DNA of 64,000 nt from Bacteroidales bacterium (GCA_900768685.1 CAAGDX010000008.1:1-64000), one strand, 5' to 3'. Shown: positions 17,473 through 27,616, numbered from the stretch's first letter. Made by a program: numbers and translations. The notes: generated by a model not told the origin, from the letters alone.

Positions 17473-20400
17473 TTACTTAACTATCACTTTCTTACCACTG
17501 ATTATGTATATGCCGGGAGCAAGTGGAACAAAGGTCTCGCCGTCGGCTTCCACGCGGCGGATGTGCATACCCACAATGTTATAAACGTTAAATGTACGTT
17601 TTTCATTGCTGATAATCACAGCACCGCCCGTTGTGCCATAAATTGCAAAATTGTCTGTGGCAATTTCTTCCACGTCAGTAGATTCGGCACTATTGTTTAT
17701 TACTATAGACTGAACCTGAATGTTTTTGCCGGCATCATTGCCAAGGTCAATGCGGAGCACGTCTCCGGCATATCCCCAGCCCCATGCGGAACGCATATCT
17801 GCAATGTCTATCACAACGTCAAGTGCTTCGTCTCCTATTGTAGCAGGCAGAATGTCGGTGTATTTCTTTGCTCTCTGCTGATTTTCCGGGAAGAGGAAGA
17901 AAAGTTCAAGCGGTGTGATAGCCACGTCAGATTTATATTTAATGTGCAGTTTTGTGGCTTCCGGTGCAAGATTTAATTCCAGTGGAATAGTACGCATATT
18001 CGGGTCTGATGCAGTGGTGAGAACAGTCCAACCTTTATATGCGAGTTCCGGTCCAAAGCCTGTTTCTTCTTCCGTTGGCTCCATATTGACGTCTTGAGAA
18101 ATCAAAACGTTGTTTGCACTATTATGGTCAAGCAGCAAGATATGTCCGTTTGTCGTAGTGCCGTCGTTTACGTGCAGACTGCGGATTTGGAAAGTCAGTC
18201 CTGCTGCATTGCCCGGGTCTATACGCAGATAGTCGCCTTCAAAGCCCCAACCGTGGTGAATGATAATGCTTGAAATGTCAACTGTCATTCGTGTCCATTC
18301 CGTAGCAGCCGGAATGTTTGAAACTTTCAGTGAACGGAGTTCTCCGGCAAAATCCAAAAAGTAAAATTGGAGATTGTCTATAGCAGCGGAGGATTTATAT
18401 TCAAAGAGGAGTTTGTTTGCACTTGTTTCCAAGTTAGTTGCCAGTTTTCCGGTGTAGAAATTCGGGTCTGTGCCGGAAGTTACCACTTTGTATGCACCCG
18501 GAGCGGATTCCGTGACAGTGCAATTATTGCAACCGGCGGAAGTGATTCCGAGAACGGCATTGGTTTCAATTTCTCCGCTGTTCACCACAACGTGACGCAT
18601 ATTTACCGTTACGCCTGCCGCATTTCCGATATCAAACCTCAATTTGCTGCCATTTGCACCCCAACCTTTTTCGTCACTGCGTATTGCCGCAATGTTCACG
18701 TAGGTGCGAGCCCAGGTTGAAGTAGCTTTCAGAGGCACTATGATGGAATGAGCCTCTGTGGCAAACGGAGTGAAGAATACTTGCAGTTCAAAGTCCTTAT
18801 CTGCTTTATAGTCAAAGGCAAGCACGTTGGAGTTTGTGGAAATGTCTGCTGTGGTTTCTCCTGTAATAATCTGCGGGTCGCCATTAGTTGTCACGAATTT
18901 ATAACTCTGATAGTCGCCGTAGTGCGTAGCGGTAAGTCCGCTTGCACTGCTTGTGTCAAATTCAAAGCGATAATACTCGTTGCCGCTCAGAGCCACACCT
19001 TGGTGGATTTGACTCCAACTGCTTACTCCGAGAGTGGAGAGGTATTGGTCAAGAACGGCAGATTCGTTGTCTGTGCCTGCTGCTTGCCAAACGTACCAGG
19101 ATTTTTTAGGATTTAGGTTGCTGTCTCTAAGTCCGAGGCGGAGATTATCCTTGGCTTCTACAGGGTGGTCAAACCAGTTGTGCCACATAATTGCATCAAC
19201 ACCGGTATTGTGATTTGCTTTTTTCCATGCCCAAGCGGCACCTGCAGCCTGAATTGTCTGGTTCGCATCACTGTTGTCAACAGAGTTTACACCGTTTTCA
19301 GAGAAGAAGAGCATACGTTTTTCTTCGCCTTTATAGTAATGTTCGCGGCGGAGCACCCAGTCTGAGATTACCTCAATATTTTTGAAAGTGCAGTAGCCTG
19401 AATTTTCATTGTAAGTGGCATTTGTGTCATCAACCCAGAATTTAGGTTTGAAGAAACTCTGAGGGTAGGGGTGTGCAGCGATTCCCCAGCGATAGTCGCC
19501 TTCCACATTGCCGTAGCATACCATTTCGTCAAGCATTTGCTTGGGTCTGAAACCGCCGTCGCCCGGCATGGACCACGCAGAAGTGAAAGAACCGAGAACG
19601 TATGCGTTCGGGTCATATTGGCGTACGATATTGGATGTCAGTCGCAGAGATTTCTCGTAAGCATCAAGGAAACGGAGCATCTTGGGGTCCGCACCCATAT
19701 TTGTCCAGGTGTCGTGAGCATCTACTTCGTTGTGCATAATCCAGTGGTGAATACGTCCGTTGTCGCCTTTAGAATAGCGGTCTGCAAGGTAACTGATAGT
19801 GGCGGCGTAAGCGTGAACACCATCCATAGAAGTCATATTAGGCATAGTGTAAAAACCCTTGCTGGTGTATTCCGGGTGGAGCATTGCAGTAGCATATTCA
19901 GGGTCTCCACCGGTGTTAAAGAGAATGATGGCAGCCACAATGATGTCATTGTCACTGCACGTTTTGAGGATTTTGTCGTTATTTGCTTGTTGAGACGTAT
20001 TTATGTAATAAGTACGTCCGCAGTATGTGTAAGCCTGAGTGTAATCGCCGGTTTTGTTTATGGAAATCAAGCCGTTTGCTATAACATTAAAGGTAACGGT
20101 GTGGAGACCCAGCGGACCGATATCCGTAGCAGCCGTTTCCATAATTCCGCCAATACCTTTTTTGCCTTTGAAAATGCCCGGTGCGGCATAGCGGATAGCT
20201 TTCACCTCATCTGCATAGTGTGCGTGTGACTGCAAATTTCCGCTTGCGTCTGTCACAGCCCATTTGGAGAGCAGACGGTCGTATGTATAGCCGTCAATAG
20301 AGACAAATCGGGGCAGTTCCACAGAGAATGTTCCGTTTGCAAGGTTAGCCACGGCAGATGCGTTCAAAAGCGGAGCGGCAGTACCGTTAGCACGGATATC

Positions 20401-21021
20401 ATAGAGTTTGCATCCGTTTGCAACGGTAGTACCTGCAATAGTGACAGTGCTTTCAGTCACCGTAACTTTATCAACTTTAGCGGGATAAACGGTGCTGAGG
20501 TATTTTGCAATGGCATTTACCTCATTGTTTTTCTCGGAATCCGAAACGGTTTTAGTTCCGTTTATGCCCAGATATCTGATTTGAACGGTGATTCCGGACT
20601 TTGTGCCGAAATCAAATCGGAGGCGATTTCCTTTTTTTCCCCAAGAAAAGTTTCTCTTAGGTGCTGCAATATTTATGGAAGCCGTTTTCCATTCTGTTGT
20701 TGCAGTAAGAACGGTGCCGTAATTTTTTGATTCGCCGGCAGTAGCATCAGGCTTTCCGAAAAACAGTTCAAAAGCATCAATATCTGCAGATGCCTTGTAT
20801 TGAAACATCAGTTTTGCCTCGCCAAAAGGAAGGTCTGCAGTAAGTGCATTCGAATAAATAAACGGGTCGCTACCTGTAGTTTTAATTGTGTAAGTGCCGT
20901 TTGTATATGAGCAGGTCAATTGACTGATGCTTCCGGTGTCAAGACCAAGCCCTGTTTCAGCATTTACACACAGCGAAACTGCAAGTGCAAGAGATAGAAA
21001 AATTGATTTGATTTTATTCAT
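17473..21021 (-). CDS. Secreted modular protein with DUF5722 glycosidase-like domain and four repeated beta modules
   Basis: This is a 1182-aa protein with a signal peptide (MNKIKSIFLSLALAVSLCVNA). A DUF5722 region (about residues 165-670) carries motifs fitting a TIM-barrel hydrolase: YPAKVDKV, HHWIMHNEVD, FFSENGVNSVD. A beta module occurs four times, once before (about 25-155) and three times after it (about 690-1140). Each copy has a 'DP..YS/T..L' segment, a 'KL.F.YK...I..LE.FF' segment and a 'GW...G..LR.D.GN.AG...Q.R...IN' segment. The end, FNVYNIVGMHI ... GIYIISGKKVIVK, resembles the sorting-like tails of secreted Bacteroidetes proteins. A polysaccharide hydrolase at the cell surface is plausible; the substrate is unknown. 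No SusC/SusD genes are near. Confidence 0.75.
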   Translation of the reverse strand: MNKIKSIFLSLALAVSLCVNAETGLGLDTGSISQLTCSYTNGTYTIKTTGSDPFIYSNALTADLPFGEAKLMFQYKASADIDAFELFFGKPDATAGESKNYGTVLTATTEWKTASINIAAPKRNFSWGKKGNRLRFDFGTKSGITVQIRYLGINGTKTVSDSEKNNEVNAIAKYLSTVYPAKVDKVTVTESTVTIAGTTVANGCKLYDIRANGTAAPLLNASAVANLANGTFSVELPRFVSIDGYTYDRLLSKWAVTDASGNLQSHAHYADEVKAIRYAAPGIFKGKKGIGGIMETAATDIGPLGLHTVTFNVIANGLISINKTGDYTQAYTYCGRTYYINTSQQANNDKILKTCSDNDIIVAAIILFNTGGDPEYATAMLHPEYTSKGFYTMPNMTSMDGVHAYAATISYLADRYSKGDNGRIHHWIMHNEVDAHDTWTNMGADPKMLRFLDAYEKSLRLTSNIVRQYDPNAYVLGSFTSAWSMPGDGGFRPKQMLDEMVCYGNVEGDYRWGIAAHPYPQSFFKPKFWVDDTNATYNENSGYCTFKNIEVISDWVLRREHYYKGEEKRMLFFSENGVNSVDNSDANQTIQAAGAAWAWKKANHNTGVDAIMWHNWFDHPVEAKDNLRLGLRDSNLNPKKSWYVWQAAGTDNESAVLDQYLSTLGVSSWSQIHQGVALSGNEYYRFEFDTSSASGLTATHYGDYQSYKFVTTNGDPQIITGETTADISTNSNVLAFDYKADKDFELQVFFTPFATEAHSIIVPLKATSTWARTYVNIAAIRSDEKGWGANGSKLRFDIGNAAGVTVNMRHVVVNSGEIETNAVLGITSAGCNNCTVTESAPGAYKVVTSGTDPNFYTGKLATNLETSANKLLFEYKSSAAIDNLQFYFLDFAGELRSLKVSNIPAATEWTRMTVDISSIIIHHGWGFEGDYLRIDPGNAAGLTFQIRSLHVNDGTTTNGHILLLDHNSANNVLISQDVNMEPTEEETGFGPELAYKGWTVLTTASDPNMRTIPLELNLAPEATKLHIKYKSDVAITPLELFFLFPENQQRAKKYTDILPATIGDEALDVVIDIADMRSAWGWGYAGDVLRIDLGNDAGKNIQVQSIVINNSAESTDVEEIATDNFAIYGTTGGAVIISNEKRTFNVYNIVGMHIRRVEADGETFVPLAPGIYIISGKKVIVK

Positions 21022-21117
21022 TTTATAGTTTTAAGGGTTTAATGTGGTAAAACTAATTGCAAAAATAAGCAAAATTTATAAATAATGGCATTTTTATTCT
21101 CTTTTTTATGATTGATT

Positions 21118-21170
21118 ATAGCTAAAATAGCTAATTTAGCTATAATAGCTACCTTAGCTGCTTTAGCAAT
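21118..21170. repeat. Degenerate 9-bp tandem repeat, TAGCTA type (locus 2 of 3)
   Basis: Units in 9-bp register are ATAGCTAAA, ATAGCTAAT, TTAGCTATA, ATAGCTACC, TTAGCTGCT and a partial TTAGCAAT. The block lies upstream of the DUF5722 gene and just before a terminator. Confidence 0.85.
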
Positions 21171-21179
21171 ATTGCAAAA

Positions 21180-21212
21180 AAAGAGCAAAATCACGGGCGA
21201 TTTTGCTCTTTA
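21180..21212. terminator. Terminator of the glycosyltransferase gene
   Basis: AAGAGCAAAATC (21181-21192) pairs over 12 bp with GATTTTGCTCTT (21199-21210). A-rich and T-rich flanks are present on both sides, so it can work in both directions. Confidence 0.88.
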
Positions 21213-21232
21213 TATATAATATATGTGTGATT

Positions 21233-22405
21233 TTATCTCAAAACGTAAAATTGGCGGCGATTCTTGTGCGTTTTGATTTTGTATAGAGCATCGTAGATTG
21301 GTTTGTGGAGAATGTGGAAAGGAATCAGCCAACCGGAAACGGGGATGGAGAGTGCTTTTGATGCTTTTATCAGAGAATAAATTGTAACCCACCAGAATGG
21401 TATCGTTATTGCGGTGAAAGCAATTGCAGTGACGAGGTTTGGAAGTGAAAGCAATATGCCTGCGACTGCCGTTGCAAGCCAAAGCCAAGATGAAAAGCTG
21501 CCAAGCGAAAGAATACGGCGTCCGAATGGAGTGGTGAGGTGAGAGGTGTAGATGTTGCGTTGTTTGCCAATAGAATGTGATTTAAGCGGATTCAGATAGT
21601 CACATTCCACGAGTGCTTCATCGCAGAGGAGCACGGCGGTGTTTTCATTGTTTGCAAATATGCGAATGAAAATATCGTCATCACCATAGTATTTGTTTAC
21701 CTCTCGTGAGAAACCTTTGCTGTCAAAGAAAAGGCTTTTCTTGTAACCCATATTGTATGTGGAACAACGGTAAATTTTTCCGGATAAAGCGGAAGAAAGA
21801 GTCTCGATACGGTCTGAGAGAATGTCAAACCTCTTGGTTCTGCTGAGGATTTTTTTGCAATCCGGAGTAGGAACAGTGTTTCCGAATACCACCTCTTTTC
21901 CTTCTGCAAAGCGGGTTCCGTACTGCTGAAGCCAAAGGTCGGAATTTATCACCGCATCTGCGTTTGTGAAAAGGATGTAGTCATACCTTGCTGCTTTCAC
22001 GCCGAGGTTGATGGCAAGTTTTTTAGGGCTTATATTGTTAGCTTCCTTGGGAATGAAAGTTTGGTAAAGGTTTGAATGAGAAAGGCACAGATAGTTAAAC
22101 ACGTCTTTAGTGTCTTCAGAGCCGCCGTCATTCACAATTATCACTTCAAAAGGAGCGGCGTATTTTTGATTAAAAATTTGTGGCAGGAGTTTTGCAAGAC
22201 GCTCGGCGTTGTCCTTACAATACACAATAATGGAAAGAGCCGGGACGTTTGGAGCTTCATCAGAAACGTTTGCATAATCGTTTTTGTGTTTTTTAACTTT
22301 AAGCACAAAACTGCGAAAAAAAGTGGCTATGTATATGAACGCTAATAGATTGAGTGCTATGCAAACGTAAACAATCGGTGATATTGAAAGAGAAAATGTA
22401 ACCAT
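21233..22405 (-). CDS. Membrane-bound family 2 glycosyltransferase
   Basis: The predicted protein has an N-terminal membrane helix, a GT-A domain (LSIIVYCKDNAERL, VIIVNDGGSEDT, FTNADAVINSD) and two or three C-terminal helices (about residues 300-365). It probably makes a cell-surface glycan. The ATG at 22405 (390 aa) is preferred because a -7 element at 22423-22430 would place the transcript start just upstream of it. An ATG at 22435 and a TTG at 22459 lie upstream of that promoter. The acceptor and donor are unknown. Confidence 0.85.
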   Translation of the reverse strand: MVTFSLSISPIVYVCIALNLLAFIYIATFFRSFVLKVKKHKNDYANVSDEAPNVPALSIIVYCKDNAERLAKLLPQIFNQKYAAPFEVIIVNDGGSEDTKDVFNYLCLSHSNLYQTFIPKEANNISPKKLAINLGVKAARYDYILFTNADAVINSDLWLQQYGTRFAEGKEVVFGNTVPTPDCKKILSRTKRFDILSDRIETLSSALSGKIYRCSTYNMGYKKSLFFDSKGFSREVNKYYGDDDIFIRIFANNENTAVLLCDEALVECDYLNPLKSHSIGKQRNIYTSHLTTPFGRRILSLGSFSSWLWLATAVAGILLSLPNLVTAIAFTAITIPFWWVTIYSLIKASKALSIPVSGWLIPFHILHKPIYDALYKIKTHKNRRQFYVLR

Positions 22406-22422
22406 ACCTATATAAATTTTTA

Positions 22423-22430
22423 CAAAGTTA
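22423..22430 (-). promoter_or_regulatory. -7 element of the glycosyltransferase gene (minus strand)
   Basis: The minus strand reads TAACTTTG. Its position decides between three possible start codons of the gene at 21233-22405. Confidence 0.5.
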
Positions 22431-22443
22431 CGCATAAAATGGC

Positions 22444-22451
22444 TACCTTTG
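22444..22451 (+). promoter_or_regulatory. -7 element for the plus-strand glycosyltransferase
   Basis: TACCTTTG matches TAnnTTTG and is divergent from the element at 22423. It would give a 5' leader of about 120 nt before the ATG at 22580. A -33 element is not obvious. Confidence 0.4.
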
Positions 22452-22579
22452 CACCTCAAAACACAGAAATTTGCATTTTTCCAAAATATTTTTGGTTTTG
22501 CACAATAATATAAGGCGTTGGTGCGTATAAAAAAGAGAGTAGCTATGATAATAGCTGTGCTGCATCAATTTTCATAATA

Positions 22580-23605
22580 ATGATAAAAGAGTTGAAAAAT
22601 CCGTTATTATCTGTTGTTATTCCTGCATATAATGTGGAGGAATATGTTGATGCGTGTTTGGACTCCGTAGTGAGTCAGACGTATTCTAATTTGGAGATAA
22701 TAATTGTAAATGACGGTAGCACGGATGATACGGGAGCTAAATGTGATGCTTGGACTGCAAAAGATGATAGAATAAGAGTAATCCACACGGATAATTTCGG
22801 TGTTTGTGCAGCACGAAACAAAGGTCTTGATGAAGCAAAAGGAGATTTTTTTGCACTGGTGGATAGTGATGACTATCTGAACCCGGATATGTTTGGCGTT
22901 TTGATGAAAAAAGCAATGACATCCGATGCAGACATTGTGGTGTGCGGATATAAGGTTCAGATGCCTGCAGGTGAGGAACTTGATGAATGTGATTTCGCGG
23001 AGGAAAAAACTTTTAATGAGAGCGAAATTATCGGTTTGTCGCAAGATGTTCTTCGCCACAAAGGAAATATCTGCAATAAACTTGAGATTATGCAGCGTGC
23101 CGTTTATCGCAGAGACAAGATTAATGCTCGTTTCCGCATTGAGCTTTCTCGGCTTAATGAGGATTATTTTTATCAAATAGAGGCTCTGCTATGTGCTAAA
23201 AGGGTGGTGTTTATACCGGATGTGCTTTATTATTACCGATATAATAGTGTAGGGCGTTCCAAGGTTTTTGACTTCAATAAGTTTTTGGGATTTCCTGTCT
23301 TGGTGAGGGAACTGAATAAATTGTATGAGTCTCGCGGATTATTTCATATTGGTGATTATGCAATGATGATGATTGCATTTAACACTGTTCAGCGTCTTTT
23401 TTCTTCTGATTTGAATTCAAAAGAAATCCGAAATTATCTATGCGAAATGACGGGTCTCCCTATATGGAATGATATCAAAATTGATTCAAGTATTATGAGC
23501 ATGCAAGAGAAAGTTATCTATTTTGCAATGAAAAATAATGTTCCTGTTTTTCTTTACTGCATAATGAGAATGAATTATGCAGTCCGTCCAAAGAAAGTTT
23601 TTTAG
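22580..23605 (+). CDS. Family 2 glycosyltransferase
   Basis: This 341-aa soluble GT-A enzyme has LSVVIPAYNVEEYVDACLDS at the start, the nucleotide-sugar region IIVNDGSTDDTG, and the DxD-type FFALVDSDDYL near residue 92. The C-terminal half resembles capsular/LPS transferases of the EpsH/WcaA kind. It is divergent from the membrane glycosyltransferase, which suggests a small glycan-modifying locus. Confidence 0.9.
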   Translation: MIKELKNPLLSVVIPAYNVEEYVDACLDSVVSQTYSNLEIIIVNDGSTDDTGAKCDAWTAKDDRIRVIHTDNFGVCAARNKGLDEAKGDFFALVDSDDYLNPDMFGVLMKKAMTSDADIVVCGYKVQMPAGEELDECDFAEEKTFNESEIIGLSQDVLRHKGNICNKLEIMQRAVYRRDKINARFRIELSRLNEDYFYQIEALLCAKRVVFIPDVLYYYRYNSVGRSKVFDFNKFLGFPVLVRELNKLYESRGLFHIGDYAMMMIAFNTVQRLFSSDLNSKEIRNYLCEMTGLPIWNDIKIDSSIMSMQEKVIYFAMKNNVPVFLYCIMRMNYAVRPKKVF

Positions 23606-23646
23606 AGCCTGTTTCAAAAGGCATTAATTGTCTATTTCAAAAGGAG

Positions 23647-24186
23647 TTAAGAAAACTCTTTGTGAAGCTCTGCAAAACGTTTTACGGAGACTTCTCCAAA
23701 TCTTTCAAAGGATGAGATTACTTTTTCTAACGGCTTACGTTTCATATCGCCGGATTTGGAGAAAAATTTGTCTGCGTAGCATACGAGGCGTTCAAGTAGC
23801 ATTTCCGGCAGATAGTTTCCTTCCGGCATGGGCAGATTTTGTGTTTTGATATCTTGTGCTGTGATTCCGGCACCGGTATGTCTTTCCGCTACTCGTGCAA
23901 TTTCTTCCGGAAAACCTTCTTTTCTGAGCAATTCCGCTCCGAGGATACCGTGCATGAGGTAATGTTCTTTTCCGTGGCAGTCTATGTTTTCCGCGTCTGT
24001 GAGGAAGATGCCTATGTCGTGGAGCATTGCTGCTGTTTCCACGGTGTTGTCGTCTAAAGACAATTTTTTGGTGTGAGATATTTCCAATGCCATATCTGCA
24101 ACTTGGCGGCAATGCAGAATATAAATATCCCGTCGGCGGCTACCGACGGGATAATATTTGTCTATTATTTCCTGAAAATTTTTCAT
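23647..24186 (-). CDS. HD domain protein (predicted metal-dependent phosphohydrolase)
   Basis: This 179-aa protein has the HD signature: a first His (ILHCRQVADMAL), the HD pair in AAMLHDIGIF and a later H (EKHYL... MLHGILGAELL), then RHTGAG. It is the small single-domain type often annotated as an HDIG phosphohydrolase, with nucleotide substrates. The start abuts the ilvE stop, so ilvE and this gene share a transcript. Confidence 0.85.
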   Translation of the reverse strand: MKNFQEIIDKYYPVGSRRRDIYILHCRQVADMALEISHTKKLSLDDNTVETAAMLHDIGIFLTDAENIDCHGKEHYLMHGILGAELLRKEGFPEEIARVAERHTGAGITAQDIKTQNLPMPEGNYLPEMLLERLVCYADKFFSKSGDMKRKPLEKVISSFERFGEVSVKRFAELHKEFS

Positions 24187-25212
24187 TTAGTCAAGGACAG
24201 TGTTCCAGCCGTGAACGTCTTCCACTTCACCTAACTGGATAGCACGGAGTTCGTTGTAAAGTTTTGTGGTGATAGGACCGGGTTGTCCGTCTTTAGCCAC
24301 AACGTATTTCACGTTTGTGTCAAGGTCGTGAATTTCTGCGATAGGAGATGCTACTGCTGCAGTTCCGCAAGCAGCTGCTTCGTCTATTTCTGCAAGTTCC
24401 TCAAGCGGCATGTGGCGACATTCCACTTCAATTCCGAAGTCTTTTGCAATTTGCTGGAGTGACTTGTTTGTAACTGAAGGCAGAATAGATTCAGAAGCGG
24501 GTGTGACGTATTTTCCGTCTTTGATAGCGAAGAAGTTTGCAGGACCACATTCGTCAATGTATTTCTTTTCTTTTGGGTCAAGGTAAAGAACAGCGGAATA
24601 TCCGAGTTCGTGAGCTCTTTCTCCTGCTTCAAGGCTTGCGGCATAGTTACCGCCCACTTTCCATCGTCCCGTGCCTTTAGGTGCCACGCGGTCAAATTCA
24701 CGCATGATGCAGATGTTTGTGGGTTTGAATCCTTCTTTGAAGTATGGACCTACAGGGCTTACCATAATCATAAAGAGGTATTCTTTAGAAGGTTTTACGC
24801 CAATGTTTGCTGTCATACCCAATTCCAGCGGACGGATGTAAAGTGAAGCACCGGTTCCGTAAGGCGGAATGAAACGTTCGTTCAGTTTAACAACTTTTTC
24901 CACCATTTCCTTGAATAATTCCACAGGTACGGGTGCCATCTTAATGCCTTCTGCAGATTGGCGAATACGGTTAGCATTTTCTTCAACACGGAAAATGCGG
25001 ATTTTGCCGTCTTTGCCGCGGAAAGCCTTAAGTCCCTCAAAAATTTCTTGTCCGTAGTGGAGTGAGGTTGCAGCCATGTGGATATTGATAATCTCAGATG
25101 AGGAAACTTCTATTTCTCCCCATTTGCCGTCTTTGTAGTAGCAGCGTACGTTATAATCTGTTGGGATATAGCCGAAGCCTATATTGTTCCAATCTAATTC
25201 CTTATTGTCCAT
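24187..25212 (-). CDS. ilvE: Branched-chain amino acid aminotransferase
   Basis: This 341-aa class IV PLP enzyme is of the fungal/bacterial BCAT II type. The PLP lysine is in WKVGGNYAAS near residue 190, and GTGASLYIRP and EECGTAAVASP-like segments match the family. It exchanges amino groups between glutamate and Val, Leu or Ile. The promoter -7 element lies about 26 bp upstream. Confidence 0.93.
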   Translation of the reverse strand: MDNKELDWNNIGFGYIPTDYNVRCYYKDGKWGEIEVSSSEIINIHMAATSLHYGQEIFEGLKAFRGKDGKIRIFRVEENANRIRQSAEGIKMAPVPVELFKEMVEKVVKLNERFIPPYGTGASLYIRPLELGMTANIGVKPSKEYLFMIMVSPVGPYFKEGFKPTNICIMREFDRVAPKGTGRWKVGGNYAASLEAGERAHELGYSAVLYLDPKEKKYIDECGPANFFAIKDGKYVTPASESILPSVTNKSLQQIAKDFGIEVECRHMPLEELAEIDEAAACGTAAVASPIAEIHDLDTNVKYVVAKDGQPGPITTKLYNELRAIQLGEVEDVHGWNTVLD

Positions 25213-25237
25213 TGGTATAATAATTTTTAATTTTTTG

Positions 25238-25245
25238 CAAAATTA
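25238..25245 (-). promoter_or_regulatory. ilvE: -7 element upstream of ilvE
   Basis: The minus strand reads TAATTTTG, 26 bp upstream of the ATG at 25212. The -33 element is weak. Confidence 0.45.
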
Positions 25246-25344
25246 CAAATAATAAATGTAACGAGAGCAATAAAAGACATAAAAATGTGTTATTCAGCAC
25301 ATTTTATCACCATTTAGATTGTTTGTTAATATAATCTTCCTGTT

Positions 25345-27585
25345 TTATTTTCTTCTTTTGCTCTGTTTGCCGGATTTTTTAGCTTTGCCTGCTTTAGATT
25401 TTTTCTGCGGTTTTGAGAATGGATTCGTGTAGCCTAAAAAGTCTTCGTTTTTACGGTTAAATCTTGAGTCAACGAGGTTGAAATCAAGTTGCTTTTTGTC
25501 TAAATCCGCTCTTGCAACGGAGACTGTCACTTTGTCGCCCAGGCGGAAAGTGAAGCCTCTGCTGCGACCTTTCAAGCAGAAGTTCTTTTCGTCAAAATCG
25601 TAATAGTCATCGCCAAGGTCTCGTACGGAAACAAGTCCTTCGCACTTGTTATCGTCAAGTTCCACGAAAAGTCCCCATTCCGTGACGCCGGAAATAATGC
25701 CGGTATATACATCGCCTATATGGTCACGCAGGTATTCCACTTGCTTGTATTTGATTGAAGCTCTTTCTGCAGTGGCGGCAAGTTGTTCCATATCGGAAGA
25801 GTGCTTACATTCTTCTTCAAGTTTTGCGGCATTTACGCTTCTTCCTCCTGCAAGATATTTGTCAAGGAGTCTGTGAACCATCATATCCGGGTATCTGCGG
25901 ATAGGTGATGTGAAGTGGGTGTAGTATTCAAATCCCAGTCCGTTGTGCCCAATGTTTACAGTGGTGTAAATAGCTTTTGCCATAGAGCGAATGGCAACGG
26001 TGGAGAGGAGGTTTTCTTCGCCTTTGCCTTTTATTTCGCTGAGCATCTTGTTTATAGACTTGTTGATAACCTTGTTTGAGCCGGACGTTTTAATCTTGTA
26101 TCCGAAGGTATGGCTCAGAGATGCCAAATCCGTAAGTTTGCCAAGGTCCGGTTTGTCGTGAACGCGATAGACGAATGCTTTTGCTTTCTTCTTGCCTGCG
26201 GTTTTGCCTATAGTTTGAGCCACGTATTTGTTTGCAAGAAGCATAAATTCCTCTATGAGCTTGTTTGCGTCTTTAGATTCTTTGAAATACACGGAAACGG
26301 GGTGTCCTTTTTCGTCTATTTCAAATCTCACTTCTACGCGGTCAAAGTTTACGGAACCGTTTTCAAATCTTTCTTTGCGGAGAATTTTAGCAAGTTCATT
26401 GAGTATGAGAATTTCTTTTCCGCAGGGAGTGTTTTCCGTATTGTTTTCTATTATCTCTTGTGCTTCTTCGTAAGTGAGACGGCGATTACTTTTGATTACT
26501 GTTTTTGCAATTTTGTAATCCACAACTTTTGCTGCGGGAGTCATCTCAAAGATGCAGGAATACGTGAGTTTTTCTTCGTCGGGACGGAGGGAGCATATTC
26601 CGTTTGAGAGGTGTTCCGGAAGCATAGGAATTGTTCTATCGACGAGATAAACTGATGTTGCTCTGGATTCAGCTTCTTTGTCAAGGATAGAACCCGGAGT
26701 GACGTAGTGTGTAACGTCTGCAATGTGTACGCCCACTTCATAGTTGCCGTTTTCCAAGTATCTGAAAGAGAGTGCGTCGTCGAAGTCTTTAGCATCTTTA
26801 GGGTCGATAGTGAAAGTGGTGACCTTTCTCATATCGATTCTTGCGGCAATTACTTCCGGTGTTATGCCGGCGTCTATTTTTTGTGCGGCTTTATCAACAT
26901 TTTCGGGGTACTTGTAAGGCAAGCCGTATTCAGCGAGGATAGCGTGCATTTCCGCATTGTTTTCGCCTGTTTTGCCAAGGATGTCTATCACTTCGCCCAC
27001 AGGGTTTTTGCTGTCGTCGCTCCACTGCAAAATTTTCACTACAGCCTTATCTCCGTTTTCTCCTTTTTTAAGTTTATGCTTGGGGATAATGATGTCTGTA
27101 GCAAGGTATTTGGAGTCTGTGAGAAGGATAGCGTATGTTTTTGTGACTTTGAGTGTGCCAATAAACACCTGGTCCTTTTTCTCGACAATTTCTATCACTT
27201 CCGCTTCCGGTTCCGCCCCACGGCGATGTGCGGCAATGTTCACTTTTACTTTGTCTCCGTTCAGTGCGTGCATAGAGTTGCGTTCTGCAACGAATATTGC
27301 CTCATCGTCATTTTCTATGAGTACGCTGTTTTTACCGTTAGAGCGGCGGATAAATGTTCCGTAAGCTATTGTGCCACGTTGCGGATTTTTATATTTGCCG
27401 GGTGCGACTTCAATAATTTCTCCATCAAAAGCCATCTCTGCGAGTTTCATAGCTACGCCTCTCTGCATAGCAGGTGATTTGGCTCCGATAGCAGCTGAAA
27501 CTTGTCTGTAATTAAAAGTAGTGTTGCCAAGACCGGATATGTAATCCGTAATTTCTTGTCTTATTTCTTTGTTTTTCTTTTTCAT
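25345..27585 (-). CDS. rnr: Ribonuclease R
   Basis: This 746-aa processive 3'-5' exoribonuclease has N-terminal cold-shock domains (about residues 65-215) and an RNB catalytic domain with the metal-binding aspartates in DPKDAKDFDDALS near 265. A C-terminal S1 domain (YTGIISGVTEWGLFVELDD) follows near 645, with a basic tail. It degrades structured RNA and supports trans-translation; smpB lies elsewhere in the window. Confidence 0.95.
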   Translation of the reverse strand: MKKKNKEIRQEITDYISGLGNTTFNYRQVSAAIGAKSPAMQRGVAMKLAEMAFDGEIIEVAPGKYKNPQRGTIAYGTFIRRSNGKNSVLIENDDEAIFVAERNSMHALNGDKVKVNIAAHRRGAEPEAEVIEIVEKKDQVFIGTLKVTKTYAILLTDSKYLATDIIIPKHKLKKGENGDKAVVKILQWSDDSKNPVGEVIDILGKTGENNAEMHAILAEYGLPYKYPENVDKAAQKIDAGITPEVIAARIDMRKVTTFTIDPKDAKDFDDALSFRYLENGNYEVGVHIADVTHYVTPGSILDKEAESRATSVYLVDRTIPMLPEHLSNGICSLRPDEEKLTYSCIFEMTPAAKVVDYKIAKTVIKSNRRLTYEEAQEIIENNTENTPCGKEILILNELAKILRKERFENGSVNFDRVEVRFEIDEKGHPVSVYFKESKDANKLIEEFMLLANKYVAQTIGKTAGKKKAKAFVYRVHDKPDLGKLTDLASLSHTFGYKIKTSGSNKVINKSINKMLSEIKGKGEENLLSTVAIRSMAKAIYTTVNIGHNGLGFEYYTHFTSPIRRYPDMMVHRLLDKYLAGGRSVNAAKLEEECKHSSDMEQLAATAERASIKYKQVEYLRDHIGDVYTGIISGVTEWGLFVELDDNKCEGLVSVRDLGDDYYDFDEKNFCLKGRSRGFTFRLGDKVTVSVARADLDKKQLDFNLVDSRFNRKNEDFLGYTNPFSKPQKKSKAGKAKKSGKQSKRRK

Positions 27586-27616
27586 AATCGTGCGGCTTTA
27601 GTGTGGAGAAAAAAGT

